Source: Bacteroidales bacterium
GTDB lineage: Bacteria > Bacteroidota > Bacteroidia > Bacteroidales > Bacteroidaceae
NCBI GenBank assembly: GCA_015060885.1
Contig: SUXO01000017.1
Coordinates: forward strand, 1 to 42,550
Direction: 5' to 3'
Length of the DNA stretch: 42,550 bases
Every line of letters begins with the position of its first letter. Positions within the stretch are counted from its first letter, which is position 1. The notes beneath the pieces are model-generated. The model saw only the letters and a program-made list of their open reading frames with translations, was not told where the DNA came from and did no database searches. Both the position numbers and the translations under genes were made by a program. Positions 33,413-39,845 of the stretch are shown here, piece after piece.

Positions 33413-35584
33413 TTATAGGTTAATATGCAATGAAGCTCCAAATTGGAGAGGCTTTCCATTGGCAAAGAAGTCGTGATTGATGGAGTTGAAATAGAAGGTG
33501 TTGTACTCCTTGTCGAGCAGGTTCTTACCCCACAGCGAAGCCCCGAAGTACCCTTTCTCCCACAGGAGTGAGGCCGAAAGAAGCCCATAGAACGATTGCG
33601 AAAGCGTATTGGCCTCGTTCCAATAGATGCGGCCCGTACCGTTCCATCCTACGTTGAGCACAAAGCGGTTGGCAAAGGAGCGCGGCACAGGGAGGTCACA
33701 GGCCACGTTGACAGCCATTGTCTGGCGTGGGGCAAACGGCAGAGCATTGCCTGCGTAATTCTCGCCATCGCTCTCATACTTGTCGAACTCGGCCTTGGTG
33801 TAACCATAAGAGCCGTCGATGGTGAAACGCCCCACCCGCCACGTTGCCGCAAGCTCGGCACCCAGGCTGTGCGACTCGCCGGCATTCGACATCATACGGC
33901 CTGTTCCGCCTTTGGGAAAGACGGTCAGCTGCTGGTCGCGGCACTCTATGTAGAAGAGCGATGCCGACACATTGAGATTGCCGTCGAAGAACGAAAGATG
34001 CGTGCCCACTTCATAGTTCCAGTTGGTTTCGGGCTCATATATTGTGGCACTTGCATCGCCTGCGGGTGCTTGGTGCGCAAGCCCTGCAATCATTCTGTTG
34101 CGCAGGATGTCGGAAAAGAGCTGTGTATTGAAACCGCCGGCCTTGAAGCCCTTGCGTGCCGATGCGTACACATTGCCGTACTTATGCCTGTAAACCACCG
34201 AGAAACTTGGCAGCAGCTCACACTCGTCAATTTCCGTTTCTCCTTCAAAAACAGTCAATAAAGGAGCGTAGAATATGCTGTTGCTCTTGGTGGTGTAGTG
34301 CACAAGGGAGCGGCTGTCATAATCCATCGAAGAGTACTCGTAATTGAGGCGCGCGCCGGCACTGAAATCGAAATCACCTAACGAATAGGTTGCCTGTGCA
34401 TAACCCGCAGCACCCCAGGCCGGGATTGTGAAGTTATCATATATCGTAAAGTCGCGTTCCTTGAAACGCACACCCGAATACTTCTCTATAATCTCGCTCA
34501 CACCATACTCGCGGAAGTTCACGGGAGCCTCCATAAACATATGGCGATAGAAGCCGAAAAGACCGGCAACCCACTTGAACGCCTTGTCATCGCTCGACTT
34601 TATCACAAATTCCTGTGTGAAAGAGTGTTCGCGCTGCTCCTGTTCGAGCACAAAATAGTCGAGCGGGAGGAAATCATTATCAATGTGCATCTTGTCGTCG
34701 GTATATTGATAACCGCTTGCCGACGAGATTGTAAAATTGTCGAAGAAACGTTTCACCACAAGCCCGTCGGAAAGGCTGAAACGCTTGTAATAGCACTCCT
34801 CGTTGTAGTTCACGGGAGCCAGGATGCCTGTTGCAGCATCGTAGAAACGGTAGCCCCAGCCTCCTTCGTCGACATAACCGGCCGAGAATGTATTGTCAAT
34901 ACTCCAACGGTCGGCAGGCAACCACTGGAAACGCAGGCGTGTGGCAACATTGTCACCGCCGTCGCACTTGTCGCCCGAATAACCGTTTGTGTAAAAGCCG
35001 TCGTTGTGGTTATAATAGACACTTGCCGACCAGCCGAATTCACGGCTCTTGGCAGCATAGTGCGAAGCCTTCACACGCACCGTATTCTCATTGCCATACT
35101 CCAAAGTGAGCCTCTTGCCCTGGAAGTTAAGCGGCGAGAGAGTGGTTATGTTTATGGCACCGCCCGCAGTGTTGCGCCCCATAAGGGTACTCTGCGCACC
35201 GCGCATTATTTGAACACGGTCAATGTCGAAAAGCTCAAAATCGTAATTGTTCTTGTTCATTACCGGCATCTGGTCGATGTTCAGCCCCACAACAGGCTGG
35301 TCGATACGCGAGCCGAAGCCACGCACATATATCGAGGAGGTCATACGCGAGCCGTAATCGGGCTGGTAGAAGTTGGGCACCACCGACGAGAGCTCTTTTA
35401 TGCCGTTTATATGCCGGTTTTCAAGTTCCACCCTGCCGAGCGAGGTTGCCGAATAGTCCTTGCGGCCCGGCTCCTCGGAAAATTTCGTGGACGAAACGAT
35501 GTCCACGCCCGACAGCATCACCGTGTCGGTTCTTTCGACAGAAGTTGTTAGGAATAAAGATATTAAAAGTACTGAAAATGTCAT
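33413..35584 (-). CDS. TonB-dependent outer-membrane receptor
   Basis: A 723-residue TonB-dependent transporter. The plug domain runs from about residue 25 to 150, with VDIVSSTKFSEEPGRKDYSA, GIKELSSVVPNFYQPDYGSR, SIYVRGFGSRIDQPVVGLN and RVQIMRGAQSTLMGRNTAGG. A 22-strand barrel fills the rest and ends FGASLHINL with an aromatic/aliphatic C-terminal strand. It has no carboxypeptidase-like N-terminal domain and no SusD gene beside it, so it is not a classical SusCD pair; the calycin-like lipoprotein takes that place. The predicted signal MTFSVLLISLFLTTS lacks the usual positive charges. A six-codon ORF MKHYRE just upstream in another frame overlaps the start, so the N-terminus may be mis-set or frameshifted. 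The substrate is unknown. Confidence 0.9.
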   Translation of the reverse strand: MTFSVLLISLFLTTSVERTDTVMLSGVDIVSSTKFSEEPGRKDYSATSLGRVELENRHINGIKELSSVVPNFYQPDYGSRMTSSIYVRGFGSRIDQPVVGLNIDQMPVMNKNNYDFELFDIDRVQIMRGAQSTLMGRNTAGGAINITTLSPLNFQGKRLTLEYGNENTVRVKASHYAAKSREFGWSASVYYNHNDGFYTNGYSGDKCDGGDNVATRLRFQWLPADRWSIDNTFSAGYVDEGGWGYRFYDAATGILAPVNYNEECYYKRFSLSDGLVVKRFFDNFTISSASGYQYTDDKMHIDNDFLPLDYFVLEQEQREHSFTQEFVIKSSDDKAFKWVAGLFGFYRHMFMEAPVNFREYGVSEIIEKYSGVRFKERDFTIYDNFTIPAWGAAGYAQATYSLGDFDFSAGARLNYEYSSMDYDSRSLVHYTTKSNSIFYAPLLTVFEGETEIDECELLPSFSVVYRHKYGNVYASARKGFKAGGFNTQLFSDILRNRMIAGLAHQAPAGDASATIYEPETNWNYEVGTHLSFFDGNLNVSASLFYIECRDQQLTVFPKGGTGRMMSNAGESHSLGAELAATWRVGRFTIDGSYGYTKAEFDKYESDGENYAGNALPFAPRQTMAVNVACDLPVPRSFANRFVLNVGWNGTGRIYWNEANTLSQSFYGLLSASLLWEKGYFGASLWGKNLLDKEYNTFYFNSINHDFFANGKPLQFGASLHINL

Positions 35585-35610
35585 TCGCGATAGTGTTTCA
35601 TAAAGTTCTG

Positions 35611-35618
35611 CGAAGATA
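35611..35618 (-). promoter_or_regulatory. -7 element for the TonB-receptor operon
   Basis: The minus strand reads TATCTTCG followed by CA, 26 nt ahead of ATG 35584. No good -33 partner is visible. The implied transcription start lies only about 20 nt before the start codon. Confidence 0.5.
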
Positions 35619-35667
35619 GTAAAAAAACGGAATTTTCCACCTATGCAGCAACGTTAAAGCGAACAAA

Positions 35668-36291
35668 TTAGCGATACTTTTCCCACTCATACCCGTTACT
35701 GCGTTCGGGCAACAGTTCGTGCAAAAGAGGAATGAGGACCTTTGCAACAATTTCATCGTTTAGCCTGTGCTCCCCACGGAACCAGCGGCAACGCTCCTCG
35801 CCATAAAGGCTTGCCATCAACGGGCGGAACTGCACCACGGGGTCCTTGTCGCCGAAGAGGCCCATTACAAGCTGTTTTTCGCGCTCGTCGATGCCGGCAA
35901 ACTGCTCCTTTTCGAGTTGCTTGAAACGCTCCACAACACCCTTGTCGATTCGGAACTCGGTTGCGCCGTCGGCCCGTTTCGACATATATTTGTTGCGCCC
36001 CATCTTGCCGAACAGCAAAGAACGCGACATTTCGAACGAAGGGTTCACCACAATACGCGGCACACCCCACAACTGCTGTGTGTACATACCGCCCATAGAT
36101 GTTCCTATCACAATTTCGGGTTTCTCCTTTTCCACTATGCCGCGCAACAGTTCCATTGCCTCAAAAGGGTCCACGGGAAGGTCGGGGGCAATCACCTGCC
36201 AGTCGGGCAAAAGGCGGCGCAGACACATTACCGTGCCCGAACTGCCCGACGAGGCAAAACCGTGAACATACATAAGTTTTCTTCTTTCCAT
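35668..36291 (-). CDS. YqiA-like alpha/beta-hydrolase (esterase)
   Basis: A 207-residue small esterase of the YqiA/YcfP type. It starts RRKLMYVHGFASSGSSGTV, with the oxyanion HGFASS segment. IVIGTSMGGMYTQQLWG holds the nucleophile S65 in G-T-S-M-G. GLFGDKDPVVQFRP supplies the acid, and RGEHRLNDE supplies the catalytic His near residue 174. The natural ester is unknown. It lies downstream of trpB2 on the same strand, beyond that gene's terminator, and upstream of the receptor operon. I see no clear promoter of its own. Confidence 0.85.
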   Translation of the reverse strand: MERRKLMYVHGFASSGSSGTVMCLRRLLPDWQVIAPDLPVDPFEAMELLRGIVEKEKPEIVIGTSMGGMYTQQLWGVPRIVVNPSFEMSRSLLFGKMGRNKYMSKRADGATEFRIDKGVVERFKQLEKEQFAGIDEREKQLVMGLFGDKDPVVQFRPLMASLYGEERCRWFRGEHRLNDEIVAKVLIPLLHELLPERSNGYEWEKYR

Positions 36292-36303
36292 CGGTATTTA
36301 TTA

Positions 36304-36337
36304 TAAAAAGAGTGAGACTGAAAAACAGCCTCACTCT
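36304..36337 (-). terminator. Intrinsic terminator of trpB2
   Basis: On the minus strand AGAGTGAGGCTG pairs with CAGTCTCACTCT (one mismatch) around a loop of five T's and is followed by TTTTTAT. It begins 22 nt after the trpB2 stop. Confidence 0.8.
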
Positions 36338-36358
36338 ATTGGATTCTGTTCATATCAC

Positions 36359-37735
36359 TTACTCTTTGACAGCCGAATCCTCGCAAAGGGAGTTTCCAAG
36401 ATTTTTCTCAATCTCCTCGTCACTTATCGAGTAGTTGTTAAGGCTGCCCGATATATACTGGTCATAAGCTGTCATATCCATAAGACCGTGACCCGACAAG
36501 CAGAAAAGGATAACCTTCTCCTCGCCAGTCTCCTTGCACTTTTCGGCCTCGGCTATTGTAGCTGCAATGGCGTGGCACGACTCCGGTGCGGGCACAATAC
36601 CCTCGGCCTTTGCAAAGAGAAGGCCGGCTTTGAAGGAGTCGAGCTGGCTTATGTCGGCAGCCTCCATTAGGCCATCCTTCAACAACTGCGACACAATGAC
36701 ACCCGCACCGTGATAACGCAAGCCACCGGCGTGTATGTTGGCAGGCTTGAAGTTATGGCCGAGCGAGAACATCGGCATCAAGGGGGTGTAGCCTGTTTCA
36801 TCGCCAAAATCGTAGCAGAAACGGCCACGCGACAGTTTGGGGCACGATTCGGGCTCGGCAGCAACGAAACGGGTATTCTTGGTACCCTTTATGTTGTGGC
36901 GCATAAAGGGGAATGCGATTCCCGAGAAATTGGAGCCTCCGCCAAAGCAGCCGATGACAATGTCGGGGTACTCCCCAGCCATCTCCATCTGCTTTTCGGC
37001 TTCAAGGCCTATGATTGTCTGGTGCAGACTCACGTGGCTCATTACCGAGCCAAGAGCATACTTGCAGTTGGGTGTAGTGCGTGCAAGTTCCACAGCCTCG
37101 CTTATCGCTGTTCCCAACGAGCCCTGGTGATTGGGGTTCACTGTTATTATATCCTTGCCCGCACGGGTTGACATAGAGGGCGAAGGGGTAACCTGCGCGC
37201 CGAATGTCTGCATAACACTGCGGCGATAGGGTTTCTGCTCGTAGCTCAGCTTCACCTGATACACGGCGCACTCCAAGCCGAATACCTTTGTGGCATAAGA
37301 GAGGGCTGCACCCCACTGCCCCGCACCGGTCTCGGTGGTAACGTTTGTGGTGCCCTCTATCTTGCAGTAATAGGCCTGCGGCAGTGCCGAGTTGAGTTTG
37401 TGGGAACCTATGGGGCTCACACTCTCGTTCTTGAAGTATATGTGAGCAGGTGTGCCGAGTGCCTTTTCAAGACCATAGGCACGCACAAGAGGTGTGGAAC
37501 GGTAGTAACGGTACATCTCCTGCACGGGTTCGGGAATGTCAATCCACGCATCGGTGAAGTTCAGTTCCTGGCGTGCCGACTCGGCCGACAACAATTTAGA
37601 CAACTCCTCAACCGTAATGGGCTTGCGTGTCTTCGGGTCGAGCATGGGAGCAGGCTTGTTCACCATTTCGGCCTGGATATTATACCACTGTGTGGGTATC
37701 TCGTTTTCTTGAAGGAAATAACGTTTCTGTTTCAT
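36359..37735 (-). CDS. trpB: Tryptophan synthase beta chain, TrpB2 type
   Basis: A 458-residue PLP enzyme that condenses indole and L-serine to tryptophan. SVSPIGSHKLNSAL contains the PLP Schiff-base lysine K113, TTETGAGQWGAALSY follows, and GCFGGGSNFSGIAFP is the phosphate-binding loop. The N-terminal extension QKRYFLQENEIPTQWYNIQA and the extra length over TrpB1 (about 400 residues) mark it as TrpB2, which usually lacks a trpA partner, and none is adjacent. Transcription starts about 180 nt upstream and passes through a tryptophan attenuator, direct evidence that the cell treats it as a tryptophan-biosynthetic gene. The family is also annotated as 'TrpB-like PLP-dependent enzyme'. Confidence 0.95.
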   Translation of the reverse strand: MKQKRYFLQENEIPTQWYNIQAEMVNKPAPMLDPKTRKPITVEELSKLLSAESARQELNFTDAWIDIPEPVQEMYRYYRSTPLVRAYGLEKALGTPAHIYFKNESVSPIGSHKLNSALPQAYYCKIEGTTNVTTETGAGQWGAALSYATKVFGLECAVYQVKLSYEQKPYRRSVMQTFGAQVTPSPSMSTRAGKDIITVNPNHQGSLGTAISEAVELARTTPNCKYALGSVMSHVSLHQTIIGLEAEKQMEMAGEYPDIVIGCFGGGSNFSGIAFPFMRHNIKGTKNTRFVAAEPESCPKLSRGRFCYDFGDETGYTPLMPMFSLGHNFKPANIHAGGLRYHGAGVIVSQLLKDGLMEAADISQLDSFKAGLLFAKAEGIVPAPESCHAIAATIAEAEKCKETGEEKVILFCLSGHGLMDMTAYDQYISGSLNNYSISDEEIEKNLGNSLCEDSAVKE

Positions 37736-37769
37736 CGATATATATGATTTTATTTAAGTCACAATAAAA

Positions 37770-37793
37770 AAACCGGCCTTTGCGGGACCGGCT
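37770..37793 (-). terminator. Attenuator terminator of the trpB2 leader (arms 3 and 4)
   Basis: On the minus strand AAGCCGGTC pairs with GGCCGGTTT around CCGCAAA, followed by a run of T's ending at 37764. It lies 35 nt ahead of ATG 37735. Arm 3 can instead pair with the upstream antiterminator segment at 37837-37844. Confidence 0.88.
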
Positions 37794-37831
37794 TGTTCTG
37801 TTATTATAGCTGCACATTGAATGACATATAT

Positions 37832-37869
37832 GCGGCAACCGATCGCGAGTTTATCCCGAGATGCGCCAC
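37832..37869 (-). promoter_or_regulatory. trp attenuator arms 1 and 2 (antiterminator)
   Basis: Minus strand: GATCGGTT (37844-37837) can pair over eight positions with AGCCGGTC (37793-37786, the left arm of the terminator), forming an antiterminator. GCCGC (37836-37832) can pair with GTGGC (37869-37865), which overlaps the Trp codons, forming the alternative 1:2 hairpin. This is the classic three-way switch, worked out by hand. Confidence 0.72.
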
Positions 37870-37898
37870 CACCAATATCTGTTCATTGCATTTGCCAT
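37851..37898 (-). CDS. trp leader peptide with three consecutive Trp codons
   Basis: The frame from ATG 37898 to TAA 37851-37853 reads MANAMNRYWWWRISG (15 residues); an inner start at ATG 37886 would give MNRYWWWRISG. Three TGG codons stand in a row at 37874-37866, preceded by a Tyr codon. The ORF begins about 20 nt after the expected transcription start and ends 58 nt before the terminator hairpin. Ribosome stalling at the Trp codons when charged tRNA-Trp is scarce would cover arm 1, free arm 2 to pair with arm 3, and let transcription continue into trpB2. The peptide itself probably has no other function. Confidence 0.85.
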   Translation of the reverse strand: MANAMNRYWWWRISG

Positions 37899-37923
37899 AT
37901 TCAATATTCTTTCTTTATGGTTG

Positions 37924-37954
37924 CGAAGATATATATATTTTTTATCCCTGCAAA
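37924..37954 (-). promoter_or_regulatory. Promoter of the trpB2 leader
   Basis: Minus strand: TTTG (37954-37951), 19 bp, TATCTTCG (37931-37924), the Bacteroidales consensus. Transcription would begin near 37917, so the leader before trpB2 is about 180 nt. Confidence 0.8.
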
Positions 37955-38069
37955 AGATTGCACAAAAAAATATCGGAAGCTGTTTAAAATTTGGTAATTA
38001 TATCACAAATTACAAATGGTAGTAATTTCGAACCTTGTGTGAGAAATCTCACCATTCAGTGGCATTTTG

Positions 38070-38097
38070 AGATATCTCGCATACGCTCGATATGACA
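38070..38097 (-). repeat. 28-nt dispersed repeat, copy 2 (inverted)
   Basis: The reverse complement of this segment matches 11512-11539 at 26 of 28 bases. It lies in the gap between trpB2 and porT. Confidence 0.6.
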
Positions 38098-38164
38098 GGA
38101 ACTATGTAATAAAAAAGACAAAAGAACAGAAGATGATGTAGGGGCGCACCGGTCTGCCCCTACG

Positions 38165-38400
38165 GGAAAAAAAACAATAAGACACAAAAACAGAAAGACA
38201 AAACAAATGTAGGGGCGCACCGATGTGTGCGCCCGAAAACACACAGGCAAAGAAATATCGGGCAGACACATCGGCTGCCACTGCGGAAAAAAAACAATAA
38301 GACACAAGAACAGAAAGACAAAACAAATGTAGGGGCGCACCGGTGCGTGCGCCCAACAAATGCACAGGCAAAGAAACAACAACAAGAACAACTGTCCCTC
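38165..38400 (+). repeat. Tandem 120-bp repeat with GC-rich hairpins
   Basis: Two copies start at 38165 and 38285, exactly 120 bp apart. Each has an A-rich stretch (AACAATAAGACACAA then CAGAAAGACAAAAC), then TGTAGGGGCGCACC leading into a hairpin with GGGCGCAC / GTGCGCCC-type arms (38213-38234 and 38333-38354), then CACAGGCAAAGAAA. A third, partial relative lies upstream at 38118-38163. Confidence 0.8.
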
Positions 38401-38535
38401 TGATAGAGGGACGAGAAATTTACAAGTAAATTTCGGAGGGAGTATAAAAAAGCGATTGAATGCAACGGAACTATTGATTTTATCGCCTACCCCCTGCGGG
38501 TACTCCCTCTTTATTACAAAAAAGAGGGAGAGTTT
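38392..38535. repeat. Nested inverted repeats, possible small non-autonomous element
   Basis: GTCCCTC-TGATA-GAGGGAC (38394-38412), GAAATTTAC-AA-GTAAATTTC (38415-38434), and CTCCCTCTTT (38503-38512) with AAAGAGGGAG (38521-38530). AGGGAGTA near 38437 is also complementary to TACTCCCT at 38501. This dense, foldable layout resembles small mobile repeats, but no target duplication is visible. Confidence 0.5.
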
Positions 38536-38582
38536 TAATTGCCGGCTGCCACTACGGCAGAATTTATCGGTTACTTATAATC

Positions 38583-39284
38583 CTATTCAAAATAGAGCGA
38601 GAGCACTATCATCTTGGAAACCACCTTGTCGACCGAATGTGTGAACTTCAAATAATTCTCGTCGAGCAGGTCCTTGCGGTCCTTTTCGAGCACATCGGTG
38701 AGGCTGAACGCGAATTTAAGTTCGGGTATCAGCTTGAAGAAGGGAAGATAGAAGTCGCAACCCATACCCACTTCGACCATACAGTCGAATTTCTTGAAGA
38801 GGATGGGACGCTGCTTCTTCACCGTGAGGTTCATCATAGGGGCAATACCGGCTGTTATGTAGGGGCGGTAGTTGTTGAAACGCTCGGCCGCAAACTTGAC
38901 GTGCAAGGGGAAGGCCAAATAGGTAGTCTTCACCTGCTGGCTCTCGCGCAGGTCACTCGCGGTATCGCGGAATTTTATCGTGTTCTGCCCAAAATGCAGG
39001 GTGGGCAGCAGTCGCAACGAAAAATGGTTGCTCAAACGCAGGTCGGCAAGCACACCCACAGTGAAACCGGGGTTATAAGAGGCAATGTCGGCAACCCACT
39101 GCTCGCCGTTGGCTGTAACAAAGCCGTTGTTGGTAAACTCCATATCCTGCATATGCACGCCCACAAAGAAACCATAATGCAAGCGACGGTAGTCGATGTA
39201 GGGCTTGTTCTGCACCTTGCGCTCCTGGGCAAAAAGCGACACAGGAAGCAACAATAACATTATTATATATAGGTATCTCTTCAT
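38583..39284 (-). CDS. porT: PorT-like outer-membrane protein (type IX secretion / gliding)
   Basis: A 233-residue beta-barrel outer-membrane protein. The signal peptide MKRYLYIIMLLLLPVSLFAQ is followed by KVQNKPYIDYRRLHYGFFVG, the segment typical of PorT. Alternating barrel strands follow, including FTVGVLADLRLSNHFSLRLL and YLAFPLHVKFAAERFNNYRP, ending VLSLYFE. PorT is needed for type IX secretion in Porphyromonas and has orthologues across Bacteroidales. The frame is open upstream to 39434, but ATG 39284 starts the signal peptide and lies 41 nt after a strong promoter -7 element, so the longer form is rejected. It is transcribed alone. Confidence 0.82.
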   Translation of the reverse strand: MKRYLYIIMLLLLPVSLFAQERKVQNKPYIDYRRLHYGFFVGVHMQDMEFTNNGFVTANGEQWVADIASYNPGFTVGVLADLRLSNHFSLRLLPTLHFGQNTIKFRDTASDLRESQQVKTTYLAFPLHVKFAAERFNNYRPYITAGIAPMMNLTVKKQRPILFKKFDCMVEVGMGCDFYLPFFKLIPELKFAFSLTDVLEKDRKDLLDENYLKFTHSVDKVVSKMIVLSLYFE

Positions 39285-39324
39285 ATCATTACAATAACGT
39301 ATTTTAGTAACAGTTATTGCAATG

Positions 39325-39356
39325 CGAAGGTAAAAAAAAGAGATAATATATGCAAA
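39325..39356 (-). promoter_or_regulatory. Promoter of porT
   Basis: Minus strand: TTTG (39356-39353), exactly 20 bp, TACCTTCG (39332-39325), matching the Bacteroidales consensus. Confidence 0.8.
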
Positions 39357-39410
39357 TTGTAAAAATATGTTAAAAAGCGTTTTTAATAGACACCATAACA
39401 CAAAAAGCAC

Positions 39411-39418
39411 TATCTTCG
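39411..39418 (+). promoter_or_regulatory. -7 element of the ferredoxin gene
   Basis: TATCTTCG lies 32 nt ahead of ATG 39451. The -33 region is not clear. Confidence 0.55.
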
Positions 39419-39450
39419 TGGCGGATAAATACAATTAAAATTTTACAACT

Positions 39451-39618
39451 ATGGCTTACGTAATTTCAGACGACTGCGTTGCTTGCGGTACCTGTATCGA
39501 CGAATGCCCCCAGGGCGCAATTTCAGAGGGTGACAAATATTCTATCGACCCCGAATTGTGTATAGACTGCGGTTCTTGCGCAAGTGTATGTCCCTCAGAG
39601 GCTATTCACGAAGGTTAA
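39451..39618 (+). CDS. 2[4Fe-4S] ferredoxin
   Basis: A 55-residue clostridial-type ferredoxin that carries electrons between low-potential cytoplasmic enzymes, for example pyruvate:ferredoxin oxidoreductase or hydrogenase. It reads MAYVISDDCVACGTCIDECP, with C9, C12, C15 and C19, then PELCIDCGSCASVCPSEAIH, with C37, C40, C43 and C47. This is the full pair of CxxCxxCxxxCP cluster motifs, and the length is standard. It is a monocistronic gene with a promoter element just upstream and a strong terminator 25 nt after the stop. It is too short for most length cut-offs but unmistakable. Confidence 0.97.
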   Translation: MAYVISDDCVACGTCIDECPQGAISEGDKYSIDPELCIDCGSCASVCPSEAIHEG

Positions 39619-39643
39619 TAGCAACGCTGCAAGAGCAAAAATT

Positions 39644-39675
39644 AAAGAGCCCGCCATTAAAAGCGGGCTCTTTTT
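39644..39675 (+). terminator. Intrinsic terminator of the ferredoxin gene
   Basis: AAAGAGCCCGC pairs perfectly with GCGGGCTCTTT around CATTAAAA and runs into a T-tract. Confidence 0.92.
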
Positions 39676-39703
39676 CAATGACACAACAACCAAAAGAGAA
39701 ATT

Positions 39704-39796
39704 ATGAAAACATTGCTGCATATAATTGTAAAATCGGCCGTTATTGTATTAATATCGGTCCTTGCCTATCTCTTCTATATACACGTGATTGCATAA
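39704..39796 (+). CDS. Possible 30-residue single-pass membrane protein
   Basis: The ORF reads MKTLLHIIVKSAVIVLISVL followed by AYLFYIHVIA and a TAA. A short basic N-terminus (two Lys, one His) is followed by a single hydrophobic helix of about 20 residues, the usual shape of bacterial small membrane proteins. AAAAGAGAA lies 5-13 nt ahead of the ATG and could serve as a ribosome-binding site. It sits between the ferredoxin terminator and the convergent BspA-like gene. No family is recognised, and chance cannot be excluded at this length. Confidence 0.4.
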   Translation: MKTLLHIIVKSAVIVLISVLAYLFYIHVIA

Positions 39797-39845
39797 AAAA
39801 CGTAGTTAAACCATAGTTTATTACTCTACAACAAGCTATAAACCA

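Larger units (their letters stand above)
37955..38582. other. Gene-free region with several repeat families
   Basis: No gene is evident. The region holds the 28-nt dispersed repeat (38070-38097), a hairpin with GTAGGGGC / GCCCCTAC arms (38138-38163), two 120-bp tandem copies (from 38165 and 38285), and a block of nested inverted repeats (38392-38535). The frames open here are low-complexity and run through the repeats on the minus strand, so they are rejected as genes. Confidence 0.65.

Noticed and set aside
33413-35584. SusC/SusD polysaccharide-utilisation pair
   Set aside because: The receptor lacks the carboxypeptidase-like N-terminal domain of SusC proteins, and the adjoining lipoprotein is calycin-like, not the helical SusD type.
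38056-38465. Minus-strand frames rich in Cys, Phe and Leu (FLCLCICWAH-type)
   Set aside because: They read through A-rich tandem repeats and hairpins in several frames at once, so they are low-complexity artefacts.
39801-39825. Weak hairpin TAAAC-CATA-GTTTA between the small ORF and the BspA-like gene
   Set aside because: Only five base pairs, with mismatches beyond them. T's follow on the minus strand, but at a distance, so it is not called as a terminator.
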